Positions 31,758 to 40,556 of a stretch of DNA of 64,000 bases are shown in pieces. Under the pieces are notes generated by a model that saw only the letters and a list, made by a program, of their open reading frames with translations, was not told the DNA's origin and did no database searches. The DNA is from Yinghuangia soli (lineage in GTDB: Bacteria; Actinomycetota; Actinomycetes; Streptomycetales; Streptomycetaceae): assembly GCF_021502675.1 (NCBI RefSeq), contig NZ_JAKFHA010000026.1, positions 58,560-122,559 of the forward strand, written 5' to 3'. Position numbers and translations under genes: made by a program. Every line of letters begins with the position of its first letter. Within the stretch, counting starts at the first letter, position 1.

Positions 31758-32605
31758 GGGGGCTCCCCCGCCGTCAGCAGCCGGAACCCGTAGTCGACGC
31801 TCTCCCGGTCGAGAAGGTCGGCATAGCGCCGCTGCCAGGCCCCCGTCGCCAGGTCGTCGGCCAGCCGGGCCACCGCCGGGCGCACTGTCTCCCACGGGGT
31901 CTGCGCGAACGGCGAGCTGGCCAGGCGGACCCGCGAGTCGAGGTAGGCGTGCGGGCGGCGCCAGTACGCGTACTGCGAGCCGTCGGTGAAATCGTGCGGG
32001 ATCGGGAAGGCCGTACGCGTGTGCGCGCCGAGGGCTTCCGCGGCATCGTCGAGGGCCGGGCAGCGGGCCAGGTCCAGGGCGCGCAGCTCGGGCAGGTAGT
32101 CGCGCACGATCCACAGCTGCTCGTCGTGTCCCGGGTCCCACAGGAACAGCACCTGGCGGCGCGAGACCCGCCGCATTTCCGCGAGCCCGCGCCGGAAGTC
32201 GGTCCAGTGGTGGATCGTCATCACCGCCATCGCGGCATCGAATTGGCCGTCTTCGAAAGGGAGTTCCTCGGCGAACGCGCGGACTTTGCGGGCTCCGGGA
32301 TGTGCCGCGAGCATGACGTCCGACGGGTCGACCGCGGTGACCTCCGCCCACTCCGGTTCGTACGCCCCGGTGCCCGCACCGATGTTCACCACCGTCCGCG
32401 CCCCCGCCAGTGCGGCGCCGATCACGGCGCCGAGCCGCGGGTCGGGGTGCCGGACCGTGTTGTAGCCGGCGCCGATGCGGTCGTAGACGGGCATGCCGGA
32501 GACACCGACTGGCAAGCCGGGGTCATCGACGGGCCTTTCGGAGTCACCGGAGGGGACGTCGCGGCCATCGACGGTCAGGTCTTCGCGGTGCGGGGTGGCG
32601 GTCAT
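31751..32605 (-). CDS. SAM-dependent methyltransferase
   Basis: About 284 residues. The class I SAM-binding motif is VVNIGAGTGAYEPEW, followed by an acidic motif II VTAVDPSDVMLAA, then EELPFEDGQFDAAMAVMTIHHW and the post-motif VLFLWDPGHDE. The substrate is unknown. The conserved core begins at PVYDRIGAGYNTVRHPDPRL, so a start at ATG 32494 is also possible; 32605 is chosen as the next ATG upstream and remains uncertain. Single gene between a minisatellite and the DUF3995 gene. Confidence 0.8.
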   Translation of the reverse strand: MTATPHREDLTVDGRDVPSGDSERPVDDPGLPVGVSGMPVYDRIGAGYNTVRHPDPRLGAVIGAALAGARTVVNIGAGTGAYEPEWAEVTAVDPSDVMLAAHPGARKVRAFAEELPFEDGQFDAAMAVMTIHHWTDFRRGLAEMRRVSRRQVLFLWDPGHDEQLWIVRDYLPELRALDLARCPALDDAAEALGAHTRTAFPIPHDFTDGSQYAYWRRPHAYLDSRVRLASSPFAQTPWETVRPAVARLADDLATGAWQRRYADLLDRESVDYGFRLLTAGEPPA

Positions 32606-32666
32606 GCCCACCACCCCACCCCGCGTTCCGGCCCGGTGCGCGGTTCTGCACCGGGCCTTCACAAGA

Positions 32667-33182
32667 TCATTCGCTCTTCGGACGGGCCAGTCCCGCGGCC
32701 AGGCTCAGCGCCAGTGCCCCCAGCACCAGGCACAGCGGCGAGTACACGCGCCAGTCGAGCCGGACGTACTCCGGCGTCGACCCGCTGTTGGTCAGCGGCC
32801 CCAGCACACCCCGTCCGACCAGGACGCCGGCCAGCCCCACCGCACCCAGCCGGTACGCCCACTTCGGTCCCACGCGCGGCACCAGCCCTCCCGCTGCCAG
32901 GACGAGGTACGCCCCCGCCGTCAGTCCGGCGCCCACGCCCAGGCTCGCCCAGGCAGGCGGCGCGGTCTCGCCGAAGCCCAGCAGGTGCCGGGCGAATTCC
33001 TCTTCGGTGTCGTACGGCCAGGTCGTCCCGGCGCCCCACGCCAGATGCAGCGCGCCGATCGAGCCGAGGCCCGCGGCCAGTGCGGAGGACAGCACGGGTC
33101 TGCGGCGCGCCGGAAGGTCCGCATCCACCCAATCCCGCGCTCGGCGTACCGCGGAGCCCTTCACCCGCTCGCCGCCCGTCAC
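32667..33182 (-). CDS. DUF3995 membrane protein
   Basis: A 171-residue protein with four membrane helices, including SIGALHLAWGAGTTWPYDTE (the DUF3995 hallmark), AGLTAGAYLVLAAGGLV, GAVGLAGVLVGRGVLG and a C-terminal LVLGALALSLAAGLA. The GTG start overlaps the stop of the gene at 33179 by four bases, so the two are an operon. Function of the family is unknown. Confidence 0.82.
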   Translation of the reverse strand: MTGGERVKGSAVRRARDWVDADLPARRRPVLSSALAAGLGSIGALHLAWGAGTTWPYDTEEEFARHLLGFGETAPPAWASLGVGAGLTAGAYLVLAAGGLVPRVGPKWAYRLGAVGLAGVLVGRGVLGPLTNSGSTPEYVRLDWRVYSPLCLVLGALALSLAAGLARPKSE

Positions 33183-33709
33183 AGGAACACCGGCTCGTTC
33201 TCGGCGCGTTCGCGGATCGCCTTGAGCCACACCCGGCGGATCATGCCGCTGGGTCCGCGGATGACCATCCAGTACGCCCGGAACCGGCGCCGGGTCCGCT
33301 CGTCCGTCGCCCACACGCGCGTCTCGGTCGAGACCGTCGAGCCGTGCCGCCGGAAGTTGACGGCCGCCTTGAGGTATCCGGGCTCGCCGAACTTCAGGAA
33401 CGCCTCGGCCGGCAGGTCGGCGGGCAACTCCCGGTGCTTGCCGAAGCCGATCTTCATGACCGTGCCGAGCACGATCTCGTTGTCCCGGCGGTCCAGGACC
33501 GCGAAACCTTCCTGGGTCATCGACGCGAAGATGCGCGGGTCGCGGGCCGGGTCGCCGAACATGCGCAGCGCCATCAGGGCCCGGAACACCGGGACCTCGC
33601 GCCAGGTCACCTCCTCCACGGCCCGGAAGACGGTGTCGGCGTAGGCGTCGACTTCGATGGAGTGGTGTTCGCGGAAGTGCCAATCGGGGATGACGTCGTC
33701 CAGGCTCAT
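33179..33709 (-). CDS. SRPBCC/DUF2867-like lipid- or ligand-binding protein
   Basis: A 176-residue protein starting DVIPDWHFREHHSIEVDAYA. The pattern of alternating strands (SIEVDAYADTVFRAVEEVTW, EIVLGTVMKIGFGK, AVNFRRHGSTVSTETRVWAT, RRFRAYWMVIRGPSGMIRRV) fits a START-like cavity fold. It is translationally coupled to the DUF3995 membrane gene, suggesting that the two work together at the membrane. No enzyme residues identified. Confidence 0.7.
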   Translation of the reverse strand: MSLDDVIPDWHFREHHSIEVDAYADTVFRAVEEVTWREVPVFRALMALRMFGDPARDPRIFASMTQEGFAVLDRRDNEIVLGTVMKIGFGKHRELPADLPAEAFLKFGEPGYLKAAVNFRRHGSTVSTETRVWATDERTRRRFRAYWMVIRGPSGMIRRVWLKAIRERAENEPVFL

Positions 33710-33927
33710 TGCGGGCCGGCCCCTCTCACGGCGGCGAGGCGGGGTCCGGCGGCTGCGGACCCCGTACGCCGATACTCCCGCCGCAGGCGGCCCGCGCTCA
33801 TCGCCCGGGCGGACGGTTCAGCTCCTGCGCCTGCCGCTGTAGGGGCGCCCGGAGTACCCCCACAGGGCTACGCCGCACGCACTACACGAGCCGCGGGCGG
33901 ACGCCGGCCCGCCGCGGCAGACCTGCC

Positions 33928-34605
33928 CTAACTGCGGCCGGGACGGACCAGTCCCGACTCGTATGCGGCGACGACAAGTTGCGCGCGGTCGCGTACGCCC
34001 AGTTTGGCCAGGATACGGCTGATGTGCGTCTTCACCGTGTGCGGGCTCATGCCGAGACCCAGGGCGATCTCGTCGTTGCCCAGGCCGGCCGCGATCTGGC
34101 ACAGCACTTCGCGTTCGCGCTCGGTCAGCGCGTCCATGAGGGCGTCGACCCGGCCGGTGTCCGCCTGCGGCCGCAGGTCGGAGCGCGCGAACATGCCGAT
34201 CACCTGGCGCGTGATGCCGGGCGACAGCAGCGCGTCGCCGCGGGCCACCACCCGGATGGCCTGCACGAGTTCCTCGGCCTCGGCGTCCTTGACCAGGAAG
34301 CCGCTGGCCCCGGCCCGCAGCGCGCCGTAGACGTTGGCGTCCTCGGCATAGGTCGTCAGGATCACCACGCGCACCCCGGCGAGTTCCGGGTCGCCGACGA
34401 TGCGCCGGGTCGCGGTCAGGCCGTCCACGTCGGGCATGCGGATGTCCATGAGCAGGACGTCCGGACGCAGTTCGCGGGCCAGCTCGACGGCCGCGCCGCC
34501 GTCCGCAGCCTCGCCGACCACCTCGAAGTCCGGTTCGGTGCCCAGCAGGGCCCGGAAACCGGTACGCACCAGCGCCTGGTCGTCGGCCAGACCGATCCGG
34601 ATCAT
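33928..34605 (-). CDS. NarL/FixJ-family response regulator
   Basis: A 225-residue regulator. The receiver domain carries the acidic pair (ADD, res 7-9), phospho-acceptor Asp54 in LLMDIRMPD, the switch Thr in VVILTTYAED and the Lys in FLVKDAEAEE. The LuxR-type helix-turn-helix (res about 160-220) reads LTEREREVLCQIAAGLGNDE and SPHTVKTHISRILAKLG. It is partnered with the histidine kinase upstream (34707-35948). The reading frame stays open above the ATG through an 18-bp repeat, so a longer N-terminus cannot be excluded. Confidence 0.95.
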   Translation of the reverse strand: MIRIGLADDQALVRTGFRALLGTEPDFEVVGEAADGGAAVELARELRPDVLLMDIRMPDVDGLTATRRIVGDPELAGVRVVILTTYAEDANVYGALRAGASGFLVKDAEAEELVQAIRVVARGDALLSPGITRQVIGMFARSDLRPQADTGRVDALMDALTEREREVLCQIAAGLGNDEIALGLGMSPHTVKTHISRILAKLGVRDRAQLVVAAYESGLVRPGRS

Positions 34606-34620
34606 CGCGTCCCCATCCCG

Positions 34621-34690
34621 TGCCCCGAAGCTTCTCTGTGCCCCGAAGCTCCGCTGTTCCCCGAAGCTTCTCTGTGTACCGAGCCTCTGT
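34621..34690. repeat. 18-bp tandem repeat between kinase and regulator genes
   Basis: Three units related to TGCCCCGAAGCTTCTCTG (34621-34638, 34639-34656, 34657-34674) plus a degenerate TGTACCGAGCCTCTG part. On the minus strand and in the regulator's frame they would encode repeats of SFGAQR/SFGEQR. They fill most of the 101-bp intercistronic gap. Confidence 0.85.
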
Positions 34691-34706
34691 GTACCGAGTC
34701 CGCCGC

Positions 34707-35948
34707 TCAGCGGGCCGCCAGCGGCAGCCGGGCCGCGACCCGGAACCCCCGCCGGCTGCCGTCCTCGGCCGCCCCGACCGCACCCGCCACCACCGAACCG
34801 CCCACCGACTCGGCCCGTTCGCGCATGCCCGACAACCCGTGGCCGACACCGTGCCCGTCCACCAGGCCGCACCCGTCGTCGACGATTTCCAGCACCAGCT
34901 CCGCGTCACCGTACGCGACGCGCACCCGCGCCTTGGCGCCGTGCCCCGCATGCCGCAGCACGTTGGTCAGCGACTCCTGCACGATCCGGTACGCGGCATG
35001 CCCGGTCTCCGCGGGCAGCGGCACCGGCTCCCCGTCGCGCTGCAGGTCGACCGGGACACCGGCCTTGCGTACCGCCTCCAGCAGCGTGTCGAGGCGTTCC
35101 AGCCCGTCGTTGTCGGGCGCACCCGTCTCGCGCAACATGCCTACTGTGGAACGGAGTTCACCGAGCGCCTGGCGGCTCGCGGTGCGGATCGCGAGCAGCG
35201 CGTCGCGTACCTCGGGGTCCGGATCGCGGAGCAGGCGCAGCGTCGCCGCGGACTGCACGGCGATGCCGGCCATGCTGTGCGCCACCACGTCGTGCAGCTC
35301 GCGCGCGATGCGCAGCCGCTCCTCCACCACGCGGCGCTCGGCATCGCGTTCGGCCTGCGCGACGCGCGCCTCGGCGGCTTCCCGGCGTACCCGGACCACC
35401 TCGCCGAACAGCACCGGACCGCCGAACGTCGCGAACACGACCGCGTAGAACAGCGCCAGGGTGCCGAAGAACGCCGACGTCCCGTCGAGCATGCGGGCCA
35501 TCCTGGGCACCCACAACGTGCACGCCACGATCAGGAACGCCAACGCCCCCAGTGCGGTACGGCGCCGCCGCCCGGCGGACGACGCCGTGTACAGGCACAA
35601 CATGGCCGGCAGCACGATCGGCCCGACCGGGTAGCCGCGCGCGAAGTACGCGGCGAGCAGGGCGCTCTCCGCGACCAGCGCGAGGCGCGGACGCCGGGTC
35701 CGCCACGCCAGCATGACCGTGGCGGCGACCAGCAGCACCACCGCCAGCCAGTCCGGGTCGGTGCCCTCCAGGCGGGTCGGCGGGCCGCCGCCGGTGTCCA
35801 GCGCGTACACCGGCACCGAGATGACGAAGATGCCGATCAGCTGCACCGGCAGCATGAACAGCACCAGCGCGACATCGACTCCGGGCAACCCGAACACCCG
35901 CGCCGGCAGCCGCTCCGGCAACCCCGCCAATTCCCGTATCGCCCGCAC
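34707..35948 (-). CDS. sensor histidine kinase (NarX/DesK type)
   Basis: A 413-residue membrane kinase, GTG start. The N-terminal half has about five or six membrane helices (VALVLFMLPVQLIGIFVISV; WLAVVLLVAATVMLAW; GALAFLIVACTLWVP; ALFYAVVFATFGG). A coiled coil (EAAEARVAQAERDAERRVVE) leads to the HisKA_3 dimerisation helix with the phospho-His in RELHDVVAHSM (about 218). The HATPase domain has TNVLRHAGHG and GHGLSGMRERAE. It would phosphorylate the response regulator encoded next. Confidence 0.94.
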   Translation of the reverse strand: MRAIRELAGLPERLPARVFGLPGVDVALVLFMLPVQLIGIFVISVPVYALDTGGGPPTRLEGTDPDWLAVVLLVAATVMLAWRTRRPRLALVAESALLAAYFARGYPVGPIVLPAMLCLYTASSAGRRRRTALGALAFLIVACTLWVPRMARMLDGTSAFFGTLALFYAVVFATFGGPVLFGEVVRVRREAAEARVAQAERDAERRVVEERLRIARELHDVVAHSMAGIAVQSAATLRLLRDPDPEVRDALLAIRTASRQALGELRSTVGMLRETGAPDNDGLERLDTLLEAVRKAGVPVDLQRDGEPVPLPAETGHAAYRIVQESLTNVLRHAGHGAKARVRVAYGDAELVLEIVDDGCGLVDGHGVGHGLSGMRERAESVGGSVVAGAVGAAEDGSRRGFRVAARLPLAAR

Positions 35949-35957
35949 GGGCCAACC

Positions 35958-36986
35958 CTACGGAGCCGCGTGGCGTGCTTCCCACTCCGCCAGCAGACGC
36001 TCCTCCTTCTCCGCGTCGATGCCCTGCGTCCCCGCATGCCCGCGGTAGGACGGCAGCGTCTGCGGCAGCCCCGCCGCCTTGAGCCACGCCCAGGTGTCGG
36101 CGACGGTCTCGCGGACCGGCCGGCACCTGAATCCGTCCTCGGCCGCCTTCGACGAGTCCGACAGCCACACCCCCGCCATGTCGTCGGTGGGCGGCGCCCA
36201 CAGCGGCAGCTCGGTCCACGGCGACACTTCGCGTTCGAGCAGGAAGTCGTCGTCCACCCAAACCAGTTCGGCATCCGAACCGGTCGCCGCGCGGCAGTCG
36301 GCCAGCCACTGGCCCATCGTCGTGTTGGCCGCCTCGCCGCCCACCAGGTAGCGCCCCTCGGCGCCCGCCTCGATGCGGTCCAGCGTGAACACCGCGATGT
36401 CGCGCGCGTCGACGAGCTGCATCGGGCGGTCCGGGTCGCCCGGCGCCAGCACCTTGCCGCCCGCCGCGATACGCCGCAGCCACCACGGCAGGCGCCCGAC
36501 GTTCTCGTACGGGCCGAGGATCAGGCCGGGCTGCAGCACCAGCACGCGGCCCTCGAACTCGCTCTCCACCGCGCGCTCGCAGCCGGCCTTCAGTATCCCG
36601 TAGCCGCCGTCCGTCTCGTCGGCGTCGGGAGCGCACGCGAAGCGCGGCGAGTGCTCGTCGACGCGGGCCGCCGGCCAGTCCTCGTACGCCGAGATGCTGG
36701 AGATGAACGTGTACGACGACGCGCGCCCGTTCAGCGCCCGCACCGAATCGCCGACCACGCGCGGCGTGAAGCCGCACACGTCGATCACCGCGTCCCACGG
36801 GCCCGCCGCGGCAAGGCGTTCGAGATCCGCCTTGTCCTCGCGGTCGCCGTGCACCACGGCGGCGCCCGGGACGTCCGTCCCGGTGCGCCCCCGGTTGAAC
36901 GTGGTCACCGCATGGCCGCGCGCCATCGCCTCTTCGACGATGGTGCGGCCGAGGAACACCGAACCGCCGATCACCAGAATGTCCAT
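35958..36986 (-). CDS. NAD-dependent epimerase/dehydratase (SDR)
   Basis: A 342-residue extended SDR. The N-terminal Rossmann motif is MDILVIGGSVFLGRTIVEEA with NRGRTG after strand 2, typical of atypical epimerase-like reductases; catalytic residues are SSISAYED and YGILKAG (Tyr/Lys near 129-133). The C-terminal part has an RPMQLVDARDIA segment. It acts on a nucleotide-bound or small hydroxyl substrate; which one cannot be told. Ten bases separate it from the kinase gene downstream. Confidence 0.88.
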   Translation of the reverse strand: MDILVIGGSVFLGRTIVEEAMARGHAVTTFNRGRTGTDVPGAAVVHGDREDKADLERLAAAGPWDAVIDVCGFTPRVVGDSVRALNGRASSYTFISSISAYEDWPAARVDEHSPRFACAPDADETDGGYGILKAGCERAVESEFEGRVLVLQPGLILGPYENVGRLPWWLRRIAAGGKVLAPGDPDRPMQLVDARDIAVFTLDRIEAGAEGRYLVGGEAANTTMGQWLADCRAATGSDAELVWVDDDFLLEREVSPWTELPLWAPPTDDMAGVWLSDSSKAAEDGFRCRPVRETVADTWAWLKAAGLPQTLPSYRGHAGTQGIDAEKEERLLAEWEARHAAP

Positions 36987-37089
36987 GGTGTGAGACTCCC
37001 CTGACCGCCGTCCGGAATGCTCCGGATTCGCCTTTCGGCGAACGGATTACGCGTTCGGATGAACGGACTTGCACATCACCCGCACATCA

Positions 37090-37401
37090 TCAGTGGTCGT
37101 CCCAGTGCCCGTCGTGCTGCGCGTGCCGGTGCCCGTCGTGGATGTAGTCGACGTGGTCGCCGTGCGGCACCGCGACGTGGCCGCAGCCCTCGCCGTGCTC
37201 GTGGTGGTGCCCCTCGTGCTCCTGATGCGCGGCCGTCGAGCACTCGTCGACATGGCCGTCGTGCACACGGTGGATGTGGCCGTCGTGCACGTAGTCGATG
37301 TGGTCGCCGTGCGGCACCGACACGTGCCCGCAGCCCTCACCGTGGACGTGGTTGTGGTGGACGTGCTCCTGGTGCTCGACCGCGGTGCCCAAGTGGACCA
37401 T
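37090..37401 (-). CDS. histidine-rich tandem-repeat metal-binding protein
   Basis: A 103-residue protein in which about a quarter of residues are His. Two long repeats share the core HGEGCGHVAVPHGDHVDYIH and each continues DGHxH; one Cys per repeat plus one in DECSTAAH. The repeat suggests a zinc or nickel buffer. Similar His-rich proteins are conserved in actinobacteria, often near metal transport or Zur-controlled genes, but no such neighbours are visible here. The upstream 181 bases hold no clear Zur box. Confidence 0.85.
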   Translation of the reverse strand: MVHLGTAVEHQEHVHHNHVHGEGCGHVSVPHGDHIDYVHDGHIHRVHDGHVDECSTAAHQEHEGHHHEHGEGCGHVAVPHGDHVDYIHDGHRHAQHDGHWDDH

Positions 37402-37582
37402 CCCCTGTTTGGTAGGCGTTTCCGACGCAGTGGTGCTCGGTAGTACTCGGGGAACGATTCATCCAGGTATGGGACACGGGATCAACGCGCCACACCGGCC
37501 GCCCGCACGGCACAGCACCGCGCGACACCACACCGCGCGGCAGCGCACGGCACCGCGCCCGGTGTACGCCACACTTGCCGCC

Positions 37583-37954
37583 ATGGACATCACGCTCGAC
37601 CCGCACTCCCCCGCACCGCCGTTCGAGCAGGTCCGGCAGGCCATCGCCGAGCAGGCCCGCACCGGGGTGCTGGCGGTGGGCACCAAACTGCCGACGGTAC
37701 GCGCGCTGGCCGCCGAGCTCGGGCTCGCGGTCAACACGGTCGCGCGGGCGTACCGCGAACTCGAGGCGGACGCGGTCCTGGAGACCCGCGGCCGGCACGG
37801 CACCTTCGTCGCGGCCGTCGGCGACACCGCGCACCGTGAGGGCGCCGCCGCAGCCGGCGACTACGCCAAGCGGGCCCGGCGCCTCGGCCTGACCAAGGAC
37901 GAAGCACTCGCCGCAGTGGCCACCGCCCTCGACGCCGCGTATACCGATCACTGA
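37583..37954 (+). CDS. GntR-family regulator (YtrA subfamily)
   Basis: A 123-residue protein. The winged helix is FEQVRQAIAEQARTGVLAVG, TKLPTVRALAAELGLAVNTV, ARAYRELEADAVLETRGRHG. The short C-terminal helix pair (KRARRLGLTKDEALAAVATA) is the YtrA-type dimerisation tail, with no ligand-binding domain. Usually such regulators control adjacent ABC transporters; none is present, so the target is unknown. Confidence 0.88.
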   Translation: MDITLDPHSPAPPFEQVRQAIAEQARTGVLAVGTKLPTVRALAAELGLAVNTVARAYRELEADAVLETRGRHGTFVAAVGDTAHREGAAAAGDYAKRARRLGLTKDEALAAVATALDAAYTDH

Positions 37955-38081
37955 CACAGCGTCAAAAGCGCAGGCCGGGCCCGCAAACCTGCCCTGCGCC
38001 ACGGGTTTTCCGTCCCCCGGAAGAGTTCCCGGTTACGCAAAACCGCTGTACGCCCGCCCCGGGGGCACCGATCATCGAAGC

Positions 38082-39263
38082 ATGTCCATGCCCCGTCAGA
38101 TACCGGCCCGGATCCACGGGGTGGAGGAGGCCGAGAGCGGCGGAGGTGCGCCGCAGGGCGCCACCGAGCCCCTCGACCCGTCCCGAACCCTGCCCTACTC
38201 CCTCGGACTCGACGATTCGGACACCCCGTACGACGTGATCGACGCGCTGACGCTGGCCGAGTTCGTCTCGGGCCGCCAGCCGTGGGCGAGCACCACCAGA
38301 CTCGACCGCATCCGCCCCGGCGCGAAGCTGGTGCCGCGCGGCGCCAAGGTGCTGCGCGAGGTCGAGGAGGACGACCGGCAGTCCACCCTCGCGGCCGGGG
38401 AAGGCTGGACCCTGCGCGCCGTGGTGTGGCGCAGCGGCGGCGGCGAGGTCACCGTCACCGCGGACAACCCGAAGACCGGCCGCGCGGTGATGAAGAAGGC
38501 GGTCAAGAACGCCAAGGCCGAACCGCAGCCGCAGGACGAGTCCGTGGCGATGGGCTTCTGGTACCACTCCGCACGGCGCGGCCCGTACCGCACCACCCGC
38601 TCCATCACGGCCGCACCGTGGGAGCAGATCCGCCGCAACTACGCGGGCGGCACCGCGGCCGCGTTCGACAAGCTGATGGCCGTGGGACGCGACGACGTCG
38701 CCGGCCGCCTGATCCTCCTGCACGGCCCGCCCGGCACCGGCAAGACCACCGTGCTGCGCTCGCTCGCCCGCGAGTGGCGGGACTGGTGCCGGATGGACTG
38801 CGTCCTCGACCCCGAGGCGCTGTTCGGCGACACCGGCTACCTGATGGACGTCGCGATCGGCCGCACCGGCGAGGAGGACGACTCCGAGCACAACCGCTGG
38901 CGGCTGCTGGTCCTCGAGGACTGCGACGAACTGATCCGCGGCGAGGCCAAACGCTCCACCGGCCAGGCCCTCTCCCGCCTGCTCAACCTCACCGACGGCC
39001 TCCTCGGCCAGGGCCGCAACGTCCTGGTCGCCATCACCACCAACGAATCCCTCGGCCAACTCCACCCGGCGGTCGTCCGCCCGGGCCGCTGCCTCGCCCA
39101 GATCGAAGTCGGCCCGCTCGACTACCAGGAAGCCACCGCCTGGCTCGGCAGCTCCAACGGCGTCGGCTCCGCCTCCACCCTCGCCGAGCTGTACGCCCTG
39201 AAGAACGGCGCCGCCCCGGTCGAAGCCCACCGGCCGCCGATCGGCGACGGGATGTACCTCTAG
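38082..39263 (+). CDS. AAA ATPase with N-terminal DUF5925 domain
   Basis: A 393-residue protein. The N-terminal DUF5925 region includes SRTLPYSLGLDDSDTPYDVI and DALTLAEFVSGRQPWASTTR. The ATPase has Walker A GPPGTGKTT (about 214-222), Walker B LLVLEDCDEL (about 276), sensor 1 ITTNES and an arginine finger region VRPGRC. It resembles BCS1-like AAA proteins that are common in Streptomyces; substrate and role are unknown. It stands alone, with no linked partner. Confidence 0.88.
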   Translation: MSMPRQIPARIHGVEEAESGGGAPQGATEPLDPSRTLPYSLGLDDSDTPYDVIDALTLAEFVSGRQPWASTTRLDRIRPGAKLVPRGAKVLREVEEDDRQSTLAAGEGWTLRAVVWRSGGGEVTVTADNPKTGRAVMKKAVKNAKAEPQPQDESVAMGFWYHSARRGPYRTTRSITAAPWEQIRRNYAGGTAAAFDKLMAVGRDDVAGRLILLHGPPGTGKTTVLRSLAREWRDWCRMDCVLDPEALFGDTGYLMDVAIGRTGEEDDSEHNRWRLLVLEDCDELIRGEAKRSTGQALSRLLNLTDGLLGQGRNVLVAITTNESLGQLHPAVVRPGRCLAQIEVGPLDYQEATAWLGSSNGVGSASTLAELYALKNGAAPVEAHRPPIGDGMYL

Positions 39264-39321
39264 CCACGCGCGGACAAGATGCTCGGAGGGGCGGGGCTCC
39301 GGCCCTGCTCCTCCGCACGTC

Positions 39322-39519
39322 GTGACCGGTGCGCGGGCAGCCGTCCGACGCCGGATGCACCTGCCCCATGAAGTCGCCGTCGATGATCGCGTGCGCTACG
39401 AACGCGGCCCGCAGCAGCGCTGAAACCTCCCCCACCGTCGTCTTGCCGACGCCAGCGCGTCCGCCGATGAGCAGTACGTGTGCGTGATCGGCGTCGTCGA
39501 CCTGGTCACCAGGGTCCAT
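39322..39519 (-). pseudogene. truncated P-loop kinase gene
   Basis: From ATG 39519 leftward the frame reads a kinase N-terminus: HVLLIGGRAGVGKTTVGEVS (Walker A), then ALLRAAFVAHAIIDGDFMGQ and VHPASD. Intact members of this nucleoside/shikimate-kinase-like group run to about 170-200 residues, but recognisable sequence stops after about 60 residues, near 39340, and continues as unrelated codons into the antisense of the AAA gene. The left boundary is approximate. Confidence 0.6.
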
Positions 39520-39576
39520 GACGGCCGCGTGGCGGCGAGCGCCGCCGCTTGCGATCGGATATTCCGGCACTGCGGC

Positions 39577-39582
39577 TACCTT
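39577..39582 (+). promoter_or_regulatory. -10-like TACCTT six bases before a start codon
   Basis: TACCTT-N6-ATG, the spacing of a leaderless promoter, for the gene at 39589. No ribosome-binding site is present between them. Confidence 0.4.
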
Positions 39583-39588
39583 GGCGCC

Positions 39589-40410
39589 ATGCACGCGATC
39601 ACGTTCGAGAAGGGCCGCGACGAGTCGGGTCTGCGCGTCTACCGGCACCTTCCGGGCGAAAACGTCGCCGTGACCCGCAACTGGGCCGGGCTGTACGAGG
39701 CATGGCCCGACGCGGACACCACGCCGAGTCCGTGGCCGATCAACAACGCCGTGCCCGAGGAGCTCGCCGTCTACGCGGGCCTCGCCTGGCGCCTGACGGA
39801 CGGCTTCGCGCGATACGCGATTCCCGGCTACTACCGCGACGAGGCCCAGCGGCTCCTGCAACGCGAGCCGGTGTTCGTCGACTGGGAGTACGAGGTCGAC
39901 GCAACGGGCCTCACCGCCGAGACGCGCGACAAGGGCTTCGTGCCCGCACGCGCGATGGTGCGGATCCGTCCGAAGCCGACGCCTTGGGAGCGTGAACATG
40001 CCAAGCACGCCGGGCTGTTCGTCCTGGACTCCCCGCGCGACCTGCTGAGCGCCCTGCGGGCGGTGCACGGCGACGCGTCCGGAGCGGTCACCATCTTCGC
40101 CGTCGCCCCAGGGGCGGAGCGGTTCACGCGGCTGGTCGAGGCGCTGCGCGGGCCCGAATGCCCCCGGCTGGCCGATGTCCTTGGCGAGGACGGGTTGCTC
40201 GTCGACGTGACCTTCGGCGAGGACCTGGGCAACTACCACTCGCTCACCGTGGCCTCCGCTACGGACCTGGGCGGCACTCTGGACACGCTCGCGGCGGAGT
40301 ACACGCGCAGGGTCGAAGCGTACGAAGCGCGTGTCGACGAGATCGCGGACATGGCCGGCTTCCGGCGCGCGATGGCCCAGTTGTCCGGCATCGATCCGGA
40401 CGCGGCCTGA
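39589..40410 (+). CDS. hypothetical protein (273 aa)
   Basis: A soluble acidic protein beginning MHAITFEKGRDESGLRVYRH and containing YAIPGYYRDEAQRLLQREPV, DWEYEVDATGLTAETRDKGF, ARAMVRIRPKPTPWEREHAK and LLVDVTFGEDLGNYHSLTVA. The sequence looks well folded and codon use is normal. No catalytic motif or known domain is recognised. It diverges from the kinase remnant; its start has a leaderless-type promoter. Confidence 0.75.
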   Translation: MHAITFEKGRDESGLRVYRHLPGENVAVTRNWAGLYEAWPDADTTPSPWPINNAVPEELAVYAGLAWRLTDGFARYAIPGYYRDEAQRLLQREPVFVDWEYEVDATGLTAETRDKGFVPARAMVRIRPKPTPWEREHAKHAGLFVLDSPRDLLSALRAVHGDASGAVTIFAVAPGAERFTRLVEALRGPECPRLADVLGEDGLLVDVTFGEDLGNYHSLTVASATDLGGTLDTLAAEYTRRVEAYEARVDEIADMAGFRRAMAQLSGIDPDAA

Positions 40411-40556
40411 GTCCCGCAGAAGCGCGTTCATGTCGGTGCAATAGCGCGGCGGTTGAATTCTCCAGAGACGGCACAACGGCGCGACCTGCCGGGGAACAAG
40501 TGGCAGGCGTATCGGGTTGGGGTCCGGAACCGGCACCACGGCAAGGAGTGAGACCC

